Translations under genes and position numbers: made by a program
Origin: Flavimarina sp. Hel_I_48
GTDB taxonomy: Bacteria > Bacteroidota > Bacteroidia > Flavobacteriales > Flavobacteriaceae
DNA length: 12,004 nt
Reading direction: 5' to 3'
NCBI RefSeq assembly: GCF_000733945.1
Contig: NZ_JPOL01000004.1
Coordinates: forward strand, 1 to 12,004
Shown: piece after piece, positions 1-5,841 of the stretch
How the letters are laid out: each line of letters starts with the position of its first letter
How positions within the stretch are numbered: the first letter of the stretch is position 1
The notes under the pieces: model-generated
Seen by the model: only the letters and a program-made list of their open reading frames with translations
The model's database searches: none
Told to the model about the DNA's origin: nothing

Positions 1-134
1 AGATTGACCACATCCAAAGGGATTACAATTTTATTGTTTTCCTTTGTGTATAGGCCTTGCAAGTACCTTTCAACGGTTCGGGTACTTACATTTAGCTTGT
101 CGGCCAATTCCTTTATAGTTTACTGATCTTTCAT
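1..134 (-). pseudogene. N-terminal part of the helix-turn-helix replication-accessory gene, cut by the window edge (first copy)
   Basis: This is the start of the gene found complete at 6979-7365, reading leftward and running off position 1. Compared with that copy, T instead of G at position 120 turns codon 5 from TAC (Tyr) into TAA, so this copy would stop after four residues. Because it lies 120 bases from the contig end, among other end-clustered differences, I take it as a sequence error and not a real nonsense mutation. The complete copy should be used for annotation. Confidence 0.8.
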
Positions 135-138
135 TTTT

Positions 139-1100
139 TTACATTGATGAGATCACCCTTTTTTCTTATAGACCCCAACAATATAGCCCTTGAATTATCC
201 ACTTTTAAATCCCCTTTCCTAACCTTTTGGTTTAACTCATCAATTAGTGATTTAAAGTTTTCGATTTTTTCGTTTTCGGCTATTTGGGTGGCCTGTTTTT
301 CGGTCAGACCGTAGGACATATATATTTTTATATCTTTTTGTTCAGCTATCGGTTTTTGGAAGTCTATCTGGAGCTGGAAGTTTGCACTTATATCTATAAA
401 TATCTCTATAACCTTGAAAGAGCGCCCTTTTTTATGAAGTTTGTAATCAAATTTCAAATCGGTATTGGCATTGATCTGTTCCTTGGCAATGTCTAAAACA
501 TCTTTTTTAAACTGACCAATTTGCCTGTACTGCTCATTTCCTTTTTTATCGATCATTCCAAGCATCCTTTTCAGCTCTTCAATTTCATAAACCTGTCGAC
601 CAACCGACCGCCATTGACAGGCTAAAGTGTATAGGCGCTTAGCGTATTTCGAAGAACAGGCCAGAACAGACTTCAACTGGATCGAGGTAAATGAATTCTT
701 TAGTTTCAAAAAGTAAGGCTTGGCCGGTTCGGAAATCATAACCTCAAATGCTCCCTGCCCCTCAAGGTAATCTACCTGTTGAAAGAGCCACATCTGGCGG
801 TAGATCATTTTGCCGTTGTCCTGCTTTATATCGACCTCGAACATACGATTGCCGATTTCCTCAGTGGCCTTACGGAGCTGAGCATAGTTCCAGGCTCTCC
901 CAGTGATTAATTCTATATCCTTAGCGGTGATCCTATACTGCAGCTCTTTTTGGGTCAGCGAAGCCAAGAGCATGAACAAAAATATCTAGCTGGCAGGCCG
1001 AGAAATCATATCTCCCTGAAGTAATAGCGTTATGCTGCATTATTCTTTTTTCCTTAAAGCCGTGCACCTGTGCATCACTAAACACTGATAAATCTTTCAT
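139..1100 (-). pseudogene. Rep_3-family replication initiator, frameshifted first copy (probably sequencing errors)
   Basis: This is the same gene as the intact one at 7370-8332. Here the frame is broken by an extra A in the run at 978-982, which separates the first 40 or so residues from the rest. It is broken again by lost C bases at 187-189 and 156-158, which scramble the C-terminal end. Two compensated indel pairs alter a few residues: FFEL becomes FLKL near 703-711, and KYIM becomes KIYM near 320-329. All are homopolymer-type changes close to the contig end, so the plasmid most likely has a single functional rep gene. Confidence 0.85.
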
Positions 1101-1147
1101 AAACGCTATCTTGCTGAATTGCAAATATATATAAAAACAGATAAAAA

Positions 1148-1160
1148 AAACAGTCTGTTT
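1148..1160. promoter_or_regulatory. Palindromic rep operator candidate (first copy)
   Basis: This is the same AAACAG-T-CTGTTT palindrome as at 8380-8392, lying between the rep start and the iterons. It is discussed with the second copy. Confidence 0.5.
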
Positions 1161-1177
1161 AATAAAACATAAGAATT

Positions 1178-1261
1178 CGCTTATAAAAACTGTTTTTTCG
1201 CTTATAAAAACTGTTTTTTCGCTTATAAAAACTGTTTTTTCGCTTATAAAAACTGTTTTTT
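1178..1261. repeat. Four tandem 21-bp iterons, replication origin (first copy)
   Basis: Four identical back-to-back 21-bp units, identical to 8410-8493. See that entry for the description. This copy is untouched by the end errors. Confidence 0.88.
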
Positions 1262-1614
1262 CGACCTTTTGCGGTACTGGAAATCAACAAGTTGCAGACC
1301 CCTAAAGTAGTAAAGTATTTAAAATAATTAAAAAAAACGTTTTAGAGATGATTAAAGGAAAAAGGAAAAATCGACTCTTGCGGGAGGAACCAAAAAAAAT
1401 CTGCGGAGTGAAAAGAAAACGAAAAACGAATGTGAAAAGCAGAGCGCAGGCAAACTGGCGCGAAAATTTACGGTTTTTTTTATCCCTAAGAGCGTTTTTC
1501 ATGTCTTTCGCCAAATTCTAAGTCAGAAATAAAAGGAGCGCTTAGAGGCCTTTAAAATGCGTTTTTTGAACTGATCCTATTTTTGCATCATTCTCAGTAT
1601 ATTTACATCAAAAC
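1262..1614. other. Gene-free origin-flanking region (first copy)
   Basis: This is the first copy of 8494-8847. It differs only by one A fewer in the run at 1392-1399. It holds an AT-rich tract next to the iterons, a purine-rich stretch, and the promoter of the antitoxin-YoeB operon at its right end. I see no convincing gene here. Confidence 0.6.
1578..1585 (+). promoter_or_regulatory. -7 promoter box of the antitoxin-yoeB operon
   Basis: TATTTTTG matches the Bacteroidota -7 consensus TAnnTTTG and lies 29 bp before the first ATG of the antitoxin. A -33 TTTG at the usual 19-21 bp spacing is not evident, so the call rests on the -7 box and its position. A loose inverted repeat (TTACAT/ATGTAT) overlaps the start codon and could be an operator for antitoxin autoregulation, but it is weak. 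Confidence 0.5.
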
Positions 1615-1824
1615 ATGTATAAAATGGGAACATTGAAAATTCATCCAGAGGATCAGCAACAGCTGAAAACGGTCAAGGCATTCCTAAATGCCCTGAAAAT
1701 TCCCTTTGAGGCTTCGGAAGAAAGCCCATACGACCCCAGTTTTGTCGCCAAAATCAAAGAAAGCGAACGCGAAGCAGAACAGGGTATGCTAACCTCCATC
1801 AAGACGGAGGATCTATGGAAGTGA
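1615..1824 (+). CDS. DUF2683-like antitoxin of the YoeB module
   Basis: This 69-residue protein is predicted to neutralise the YoeB toxin encoded directly downstream and to help repress the shared promoter. The N-terminal half (LKIHPEDQQQLKTVKAFLNA) resembles the short helical antitoxins annotated as DUF2683 in Bacteroidota, and the rest includes ESPYDPSFVAKI and an acidic/basic tail typical of a toxin-wrapping segment. The gene overlaps yoeB by 10 bp, the usual antitoxin-first arrangement with translational coupling. Met4 (ATG at 1624) is an alternative start, and MGTLKIHP looks more like the family N-terminus, so the first three residues are uncertain. The family name comes from memory of sequence pattern; the antitoxin role follows mainly from the YoeB neighbour. 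Confidence 0.8.
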   Translation: MYKMGTLKIHPEDQQQLKTVKAFLNALKIPFEASEESPYDPSFVAKIKESEREAEQGMLTSIKTEDLWK

Positions 1825-2078
1825 ATTATACCAAAAAAGCGCTGAAGGATCTTTCGTACTGGAAAAAAAAGGGAGACCCGGCGATCCAGAATAAAATAAC
1901 AAAGCTGGTAACTGACATTGAGGGCACCCCCTATTCCGGCATCGGAAAACCGGAAGCCCTAAAGTACGATCTTTCCGGTTTTTGGTCAAGGCGCATCAAC
2001 AAGGAACACCGCATTATCTACAAGGTCCTCGAAGAGAAAGAAACAATAGAAATCCATTCTTTGAAGGGGCATTATTAA
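1815..2078 (+). CDS. yoeB: YoeB/Txe-family mRNA endoribonuclease toxin
   Basis: This 87-residue RelE-superfamily toxin is predicted to bind the ribosomal A site and cut mRNA during translation when its antitoxin is lost, enforcing plasmid retention. The match to E. coli YoeB is strong over the second half: GKPEALK, LSGFWSRRI, EHRIIY and a terminal GHY. The residues corresponding to the E. coli catalytic set (Glu46, Arg65, His83, Tyr84) are present as Glu47, Arg66, His86 and Tyr87, so the toxin looks active. Length is normal for the family (84 in E. coli). The start overlaps the end of the antitoxin gene by 10 bp. An unrelated-looking antitoxin gene follows 12 bp downstream. Confidence 0.95.
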   Translation: MEVNYTKKALKDLSYWKKKGDPAIQNKITKLVTDIEGTPYSGIGKPEALKYDLSGFWSRRINKEHRIIYKVLEEKETIEIHSLKGHY

Positions 2079-2090
2079 GCCTGGTCTATC

Positions 2091-2318
2091 ATGAATTCAA
2101 AAATCCAAACCGCAGTTCGATTAAATGGCGACCTTCTGGAAGCACTTAGAGAAAAAGCCAGGGCAGATAAAACAAGCCTGAACAATTACATCGAAAAAAT
2201 ACTATACCAAAATGTCGGAAATATCCCCAACAATGCCACGAAAACAGCTATTGAAGAGACTCGCAACGGAAAATCGGAAAGGATAGAAAACCTGGATGAT
2301 TGGCTTGAAAAACTGTAA
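2091..2318 (+). CDS. Orphan RHH-type antitoxin
   Basis: This is a 75-residue protein. The N-terminal part (about residues 4-42) begins with a beta-strand, IQTAVRLNG, followed by two helices, DLLEALREKARADK and SLNNYIEKIL, the layout of a ribbon-helix-helix DNA-binding domain. The tail (TAIEETRNGK through ENLDDWLEKL) resembles the toxin-binding C-terminus of RelB/DinJ-type antitoxins. It starts 12 bp after yoeB and is followed by parD, with no toxin gene of its own. It may be a relic of a lost module, a second regulator of the yoeB operon, or an anti-addiction antitoxin protecting against a toxin encoded elsewhere. The antitoxin-like fold is fairly clear; the partner is unknown. Confidence 0.78.
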   Translation: MNSKIQTAVRLNGDLLEALREKARADKTSLNNYIEKILYQNVGNIPNNATKTAIEETRNGKSERIENLDDWLEKL

Positions 2319-2358
2319 CAAAAACATCTTGAGGGCATTCTTTGGTTCGTTTCCGTGT

Positions 2359-2366
2359 TATATTTG
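2359..2366 (+). promoter_or_regulatory. -7 promoter box of parDE
   Basis: TATATTTG fits TAnnTTTG exactly and lies 17 bp upstream of the ATG at 2384. A TTTG at 2341-2344 is the nearest -33 candidate, but its 14-bp spacing is short. This box argues against the upstream in-frame ATG at 2342, which would lie before the transcription start. Confidence 0.6.
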
Positions 2367-2383
2367 CACCAAATTATTTTATT

Positions 2384-2617
2384 ATGGCACGACAAAGCTT
2401 TTCGGTCAATGAGAAAAACGACCAGTGGTTACGAGAACAGGTAACCAGCAAGGAATATTCCAGTAAAAGCGAACTTGTAAACGACCTAATTCGGCAGGCC
2501 AGGGGCCAACAAAGAAAAATTGATTGGATCAGGACCAAACTGGAACGGTCGGAACAGCGTGGTTTTTCAAACCGCACCCCGGAAGAAATACTTGCCATAG
2601 CCCAAAGCGGAAAGTAA
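2384..2617 (+). CDS. parD: ParD-family antitoxin
   Basis: This 77-residue protein is predicted to bind and inhibit ParE and repress the parDE promoter. MARQSFSVNEKNDQWLREQV, then SSKSELVNDLIRQAR, is the ParD ribbon-helix-helix pattern at about residues 3-40. The remaining tail (RTKLERSEQRGFSNRTPEEI) is the usual toxin-binding extension. I chose the ATG at 2384 over the longer frame from 2342: the extra 14 residues do not look like ParD, and a -7 box lies between the two ATGs. The stop codon is one base before the parE start, so the two are cotranscribed and probably translationally coupled. Confidence 0.9.
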   Translation: MARQSFSVNEKNDQWLREQVTSKEYSSKSELVNDLIRQARGQQRKIDWIRTKLERSEQRGFSNRTPEEILAIAQSGK

Positions 2618-2618
2618 A

Positions 2619-2891
2619 ATGACCTATAGGCTAAGGCTCGAGGCCGAAGAAGATCTAATAAGGATCTATCATTACGGAATGGGAAGGTTCGGGGTCGATC
2701 AGGCAACTAAATATTATTTTGGCCTAATTGAACATTTTGAGCGGATAGCAGAAAACCCTTATCAATTTATCTCTGCAGAACATATCAAACCTGGATATAG
2801 AAGCTGCAATTTCAAATCAGATACGATTTATTACAGGGTTCTGGAAGAAGTAGAAATAATGGCCATTATCGGGAGACAGGATTTTACCTAA
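2619..2891 (+). CDS. parE: ParE-family toxin
   Basis: This 90-residue RelE/ParE-superfamily toxin begins one base after parD. Characterised ParE proteins poison DNA gyrase; the target here is inferred from the family. Recognisable elements are YRLRLEAEEDLIRIYHYGMGRFG at the N-terminus, a central helix with FERIAENPYQF, the GYRSCNFKSDTIYYRV strand pair, and the closing IMAIIGRQDF, which matches the I-x-RILHxRQD-type end of ParE toxins. Length is normal and nothing suggests inactivation. The gene ends 65 bp before a large palindrome that probably stops its transcript. Confidence 0.9.
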   Translation: MTYRLRLEAEEDLIRIYHYGMGRFGVDQATKYYFGLIEHFERIAENPYQFISAEHIKPGYRSCNFKSDTIYYRVLEEVEIMAIIGRQDFT

Positions 2892-2956
2892 ACTTTAGAA
2901 CAGTGTAGCGTAGTTTTATGTCAGAACTATCAAAAAGCAACAGCCTGTAAATGTAA

Positions 2957-3000
2957 AACCTCTATTTGTGGAGAAATTAATTTCTCCACAAATAGAGGTT
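2957..3000. terminator. 44-bp perfect palindrome between convergent genes
   Basis: Two 22-bp arms are exact reverse complements with no spacer, starting AACCTCTATTTGTGG and meeting at AATT. It lies 65 bp after parE and 21 bp after the end of the convergent hicB-like gene, so a bidirectional terminator is the simplest role. No U-tract follows the stem on either strand, so it is not a textbook intrinsic terminator. A single-strand origin, a recombination site or a cruciform-forming element is possible. Confidence 0.55.
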
Positions 3001-3021
3001 CGAATTACCCGTACGCAAAGG

Positions 3022-3294
3022 TCACCACGTCCACTCAGAATGATTTTCATCGTCAAAAAAGTCTGGCATCAGCCGTTCGGGCTGTCCGTTTTTAACAATC
3101 TCCTTTCCTATCTCTTTACAGGTTTTCAGATAATCCTCCACCGACTCAACAAAACTTTTTTCCAGGTCAGAAACAGATTTACCCTCGAAAAGTATCAGGT
3201 CATTTATCCCCTGGATCTTTCCAAAAAATACCTTATCATCGGTACTGAATTGCACGGTGCCGAAATAACCTTTGTGTTCTAGTTTTTCTTTCAT
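3022..3294 (-). CDS. hicB: HicB-like antitoxin lacking its DNA-binding domain and HicA partner
   Basis: This 90-residue protein matches the N-terminal degraded-RNase-H-like domain of HicB antitoxins over about residues 1-65: KGYFGTVQFS, FGKIQGINDLI, FEGKSVSDLEKSF, VEDYLKTCKEIGKE. HicB proteins of this type normally run on into a ribbon-helix-helix segment of about 40 residues. Here the sequence instead switches after CKEIGKE to an unrelated short acidic tail (PDFFDDENHSEWTW) and stops. No hicA gene lies on either side. It is therefore probably an orphan or truncated antitoxin, perhaps rearranged near the adjacent palindrome. It converges on parE and has its own promoter box upstream. Confidence 0.78.
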   Translation of the reverse strand: MKEKLEHKGYFGTVQFSTDDKVFFGKIQGINDLILFEGKSVSDLEKSFVESVEDYLKTCKEIGKEIVKNGQPERLMPDFFDDENHSEWTW

Positions 3295-3314
3295 GGATGA
3301 AAATGTGTACGGAA

Positions 3315-3322
3315 CAAATATA
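3315..3322 (-). promoter_or_regulatory. -7 promoter box of the hicB-like gene
   Basis: On the minus strand this reads TATATTTG, an exact TAnnTTTG match, 20 bp before the ATG at 3294. A second match (TATTTTTG, 3337-3330) lies just upstream. No clear TTTG is seen at the ideal -33 spacing; a GCTG 18 bp upstream of the first box is the nearest candidate. Confidence 0.5.
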
Positions 3323-3438
3323 CCGAGCGCAAAAATATAACAGCTGAGAAAGATCGTTTTCCCTTAAAAAATCCGATATTTAAACCATGGGACAGCGGAT
3401 AACAGAGTTTTTTCCTTTGTTCGGTCTGTTGATATTTT

Positions 3439-3505
3439 CAAGAGGTGCCTTTGTAGCTACAATTTATACGCGATGCTCCTAAATTATACCTCCAAAGGCC
3501 TCTTG
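3439..3505. other. Candidate oriT: nested inverted repeats upstream of mobC
   Basis: CAAGAGGTGCCTTTG (3439-3453) pairs with CAAAGGCCTCTTG (3493-3505), leaving a two-base bulge. Inside the loop a second pair, AATTTA (3461-3466) and TAAATT (3480-3485), encloses GC-richer bases. The structure ends 38 bp before mobC, where transfer origins of mobilizable elements usually lie. No nick site can be assigned from sequence alone. A terminator for an upstream transcript is less likely because the nearest upstream gene points away. Confidence 0.6.
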
Positions 3506-3543
3506 ATTTTCTCCCGTTGGTCAAAAATTAAAATAGGATTCGA

Positions 3544-3840
3544 ATGAACAAAAAAGAGGTCTTAAGGTTCAGGTGCTCGCCACTCGAAAAGGCGATCATA
3601 GAGAAAAAGGCCGCGGATTCCGGCCTTTCAGCTTCGGCTTTCTGCAGAGCTTCCGCACTCGGCCAAAAAATGGGCTATAAACTGACGGACGAGGAACTGG
3701 AGATCTACCGGATGCTCACCACGTACCACAACAATTTCACGTCCATTTCCAACCTTTTGAAGGACAGGGACAGCCGGTTTGCGGCAGAGGTAAAGACTGC
3801 AGCTGCAGAAATAAAGGAACACCTAAAAAAACTCCAATGA
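3544..3840 (+). CDS. mobC: MobC-type relaxosome accessory protein
   Basis: This 98-residue protein is predicted to bind the oriT region and help the relaxase open and nick it. It begins KKEVLRFRCSPLEKAIIEKKA and continues SGLSASAFCRASALGQ, the ribbon-helix-helix pattern of MobC-like proteins. The later EIYRMLTTYHNNFTSISNLL segment resembles the conserved helix in this family, where an N-N-x-N-Q-x-A-type motif usually occurs; that motif is degenerate here. The stop codon overlaps the relaxase start as ATGA, indicating coupled translation. The candidate oriT lies just upstream. This block is visibly more GC-rich than the cargo genes, suggesting a separate origin. Confidence 0.88.
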   Translation: MNKKEVLRFRCSPLEKAIIEKKAADSGLSASAFCRASALGQKMGYKLTDEELEIYRMLTTYHNNFTSISNLLKDRDSRFAAEVKTAAAEIKEHLKKLQ

Positions 3841-4607
3841 TAGCCAGGGCAAAGAGCATAGCGCACGGGGGTGCCGGCATCAACTACGCACTGGAAAAGG
3901 ACGGTGCCGAGATCATAGACAAACGTTTTGTGGTGGGCGACACCGGCGCGGAGATCAAGGGGGAGTTCCGAATCTTCCAGAACCTTAACACCAGGGCAGA
4001 AAACAACGACCTGAGCTTTGTGCTCAGCCCGGAACCCAAAGACGGCCAAAAATTATCGAACGAGGACTTCAAGGCCATTTCCGACAGTTTCCTAAAAAAG
4101 ATGAACCTTGAAAAGCACCAGGCGATCATTGTCAAGCATACCGACCGGAACCATGCGCACCTGCACCTGTTCGTGAACCGGATCGACAGTAACGGCAAGG
4201 CCTACAAGGACAGTTGGATCTCCAAGGAATCGCAGACAAAGGCAGACCAGATCGCACGGGAAATGGGGCTTACCAGGGCGCGCGAAGTCGAGGCGGCCAA
4301 AAAGGAAATCACAAAGGAGGTCAGGAGCCAGATCTTTGAAAAACATACAGCGGTACTGCGGCAGCGCCCCAAGGATTTCAAGGCGTACAGGGAGCTGATG
4401 AAGTCAAAGGGGGTCGAGATCCTGCCCACGATCAACAAGAGTAACAGACTGCAAGGTTTCAGGGTGGAGTTCCAGGGGCTAAACCTAAAGGCGACCGAGA
4501 TCCACAAGACAATGAGCCTTTCAAAAATGGGCGTGAAGATCGCCCAGATAGGGCTGAACCACAACCCCGGGATAAAACAGAGTATGGACAGGGGAATTTC
4601 AAGATAA
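3837..4607 (+). CDS. MOBP-type relaxase (mobilization nuclease)
   Basis: This 256-residue protein is predicted to nick oriT, stay covalently linked to the 5' end through a tyrosine, and pilot the strand into a recipient using a helper element's conjugation pore. Tyr17, in AGINYALEKDG, is the likely catalytic residue of motif I. The metal-binding motif III is explicit: HTDRNHAHLHLFVNRI, with His101, Asp103, His106, His108 and His110. Residues after about 150 are charged helices, probably for DNA or partner contact. It is short for a relaxase, as is common on small Bacteroidota plasmids, with no primase or helicase domain. The start overlaps mobC by 4 bp, and a membrane-protein gene follows after 4 bp. 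This is the intact copy. Confidence 0.93.
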   Translation: MIARAKSIAHGGAGINYALEKDGAEIIDKRFVVGDTGAEIKGEFRIFQNLNTRAENNDLSFVLSPEPKDGQKLSNEDFKAISDSFLKKMNLEKHQAIIVKHTDRNHAHLHLFVNRIDSNGKAYKDSWISKESQTKADQIAREMGLTRAREVEAAKKEITKEVRSQIFEKHTAVLRQRPKDFKAYRELMKSKGVEILPTINKSNRLQGFRVEFQGLNLKATEIHKTMSLSKMGVKIAQIGLNHNPGIKQSMDRGISR

Positions 4608-4611
4608 AAAA

Positions 4612-4980
4612 ATGGGAAAACAGGAAAGACACAATATCGATACGATCGCAAATGTGCTGATAGACAAGCTGGGAGAAATGGAAAGGACCGCCAGCCGGAT
4701 CGAGAAAGCAAGCAAGGAACCCCTAAAAATAGATACCGAGGAGATCGAAAAGATCTTTCAGGCCAGAAAAAATGAGGAAAATGCCATTTTAGACGAATTG
4801 AGAGCAGCAAGGAGCAAAAACAGTATAAGGGTACCCAATTGGGTTTGGGGCATTATAGGTGGTCTTGTTCTACTTTCTATGGGATCTATTTTCTACGCCT
4901 GGAACAAGGCAGAAGATTATGAACTTAAAAAATTTGAAGCGCAATATTTTGAGCAGGAATACAACAAACTAAAACAATAG
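4612..4980 (+). CDS. Small single-pass membrane protein of the mobilization operon
   Basis: This 122-residue protein is encoded 4 bp after the relaxase and evidently belongs to the same operon. Residues 1-70 are highly charged and helical (IDKLGEMERTASRIEKAS, ILDELRAARSKN), likely a cytoplasmic coiled coil. VWGIIGGLVLLSMGSIFYAW (about 78-97) is a clear transmembrane segment, followed by a charged tail ending FEQEYNKLKQ. Proteins of this layout often end mob operons in this phylum. A role in tethering the relaxosome to the membrane or to a coupling protein is plausible but inferred. I know no characterised homologue. Confidence 0.82.
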   Translation: MGKQERHNIDTIANVLIDKLGEMERTASRIEKASKEPLKIDTEEIEKIFQARKNEENAILDELRAARSKNSIRVPNWVWGIIGGLVLLSMGSIFYAWNKAEDYELKKFEAQYFEQEYNKLKQ

Positions 4981-4982
4981 AT

Positions 4983-5129
4983 ATGCATACGATCAGCAGT
5001 ATTACCGAATTTATCCTGGAACTGGAAAAAAACGGAGACTTGGACCTAAAAATCAGTAAGGACAAGCTTTCAACACTAGTAAATAAGCGTTTTACAGAAC
5101 AGGAAATATATAATGAAAATAAATCTTAG
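4983..5129 (+). CDS. Small 48-residue ORF at the end of the mob operon
   Basis: This ORF begins MHTISSITEFILELEKNG and ends RFTEQEIYNENKS with a TAG stop. Its ATG lies 2 bp after the stop of the membrane-protein gene, spacing that suggests translational coupling, and the residue composition is protein-like. The frame beyond the TAG stays open to 5231 and encodes a membrane-like segment, so it may be a truncated version of a longer gene. I recognise no family. Confidence 0.45.
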   Translation: MHTISSITEFILELEKNGDLDLKISKDKLSTLVNKRFTEQEIYNENKS

Positions 5130-5132
5130 GAC

Positions 5133-5231
5133 TTGCTTTTTATTTTCTATTTAGCTATCCCCTTGCGCTTGAAGAAAACGGATCAGTATGAACTGCAGGG
5201 AACAAGAGCCGACCATTATGAGCAGCTGTAG
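5133..5231 (+). pseudogene. Remnant of a mob membrane-protein C-terminus
   Basis: In the same frame as the preceding ORF, past its stop, these bases encode LLFIFYLAIPLRL, then KKTDQYELQGTRADHYEQL and a stop. The pattern (hydrophobic stretch, then YEL, a spaced Ala and a YEQ-like end) parallels the C-terminus of the 122-residue protein: KAEDYELKKFEAQYFEQEY. There is no suitable start codon. I infer a decayed or recombined paralogue fragment marking the boundary between the mob block and the AT-rich cargo. Confidence 0.4.
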
Positions 5232-5259
5232 TAGGATTAAATTTTAATAAACGAACGAA

Positions 5260-5811
5260 TTATCCATAGCTTTCTCTTAAAGTCTCAACATGGTGAAAAT
5301 AGCCTTCAAAAATATCCGTTAAATTCTGTTTTAGAATTATTTTCAAGCTAGTTAAATGGTTAATCATATTTATATGTGGCGCTACTTTTTCGTCAATTTC
5401 AGGTTCAAAATATAGTTTTATTCCTGAGATTCTATTATGAAAGTCCGTGTAAGAATTCGTATTATCAAAATTTACTGGAAATAGGATAGGGTAATTCATA
5501 TCCATTTTTTTCATTGCGACATATAATTCAGCCAATACTTTAAGTGTTGTGTTTCCATAGAGAATTTCGTAATCCTTTGGTCTAATTGATGTTATTTGTC
5601 TTGGATGCACACAGACTGACGCATTTTCTTTATAGTCGCAAGGTCCTTTTGTATCCGCACAATTGTAAAAAAAGCTTCCACCCATTGGAGTTGCCTTAAC
5701 CCCATTCAGTATTTTAATCAATTCATCCATATCCGAAATATGCCTATCGATATTTTCTTGAAGTGCTTTAGCATTATCAAAAGGGATTACAATTTCTGTT
5801 ATTGGATTCAT
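5260..5811 (-). CDS. Hypothetical protein, second cargo gene
   Basis: This is a 183-residue protein I do not recognise. It has no signal peptide or membrane segment. The N-terminus (EIVIPFDNAKALQENIDRHI) looks like a strand followed by amphipathic helix. Cys51, Cys58 and Cys67, with a nearby His69 (NCADTKGPCDY, SVCVH), could form a metal site or disulfides, but this is speculative. The rest is mixed alpha/beta with the C-terminal helix ending FEGYFHHVETLRESYG. It starts 30 bp after the LRR membrane protein stops, on the same strand, so the two are probably cotranscribed and may act together. The gene is strongly AT-rich compared with the mob block, suggesting acquisition from elsewhere. Confidence 0.75.
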   Translation of the reverse strand: MNPITEIVIPFDNAKALQENIDRHISDMDELIKILNGVKATPMGGSFFYNCADTKGPCDYKENASVCVHPRQITSIRPKDYEILYGNTTLKVLAELYVAMKKMDMNYPILFPVNFDNTNSYTDFHNRISGIKLYFEPEIDEKVAPHINMINHLTSLKIILKQNLTDIFEGYFHHVETLRESYG

Positions 5812-5841
5812 AATACTGTTGTTTGTTTTGAAATTTATGAA

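Larger units (their letters stand above)
1..4774. repeat. First copy of the terminal redundancy (circular plasmid read-through)
   Basis: This stretch recurs in the same orientation at 7232-12004. In the interior the offset is exactly 7233 (for example 1615 and 8848, 2619 and 9852, 3837 and 11070). The differences I found cluster at the left end: a substitution at 120, a lost C at 156-158, a lost C at 187-189, compensating indels at about 320-329 and 703-711, an extra A at 978-982, and a lost A at 1392-1399. I infer overlapping ends of one circular molecule of about 7,233 bp, not a biological duplication. Confidence 0.93.

Noticed and set aside
1302..1514. 70-codon minus-strand frame with Phe/Leu-rich translation
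   Set aside because: Reverse-strand reading of the same purine-rich region; broken in the second copy by one A, with no protein-like features.
2342..2383. Upstream ATG extending ParD by 14 residues
   Set aside because: The extension does not resemble ParD, and a consensus -7 promoter box lies between it and the ATG at 2384.
2968..3282. 104-codon plus-strand frame across the palindrome and hicB-like gene
   Set aside because: It starts inside the palindrome and is the antisense of the hicB-like gene, which has a clear family match and promoter.
4202..4810. 202-codon minus-strand frame opposite the relaxase and membrane protein
   Set aside because: Shadow frame with Arg/Ser/Phe-rich translation typical of antisense to GC-richer coding DNA. 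The relaxase frame carries clear catalytic motifs.
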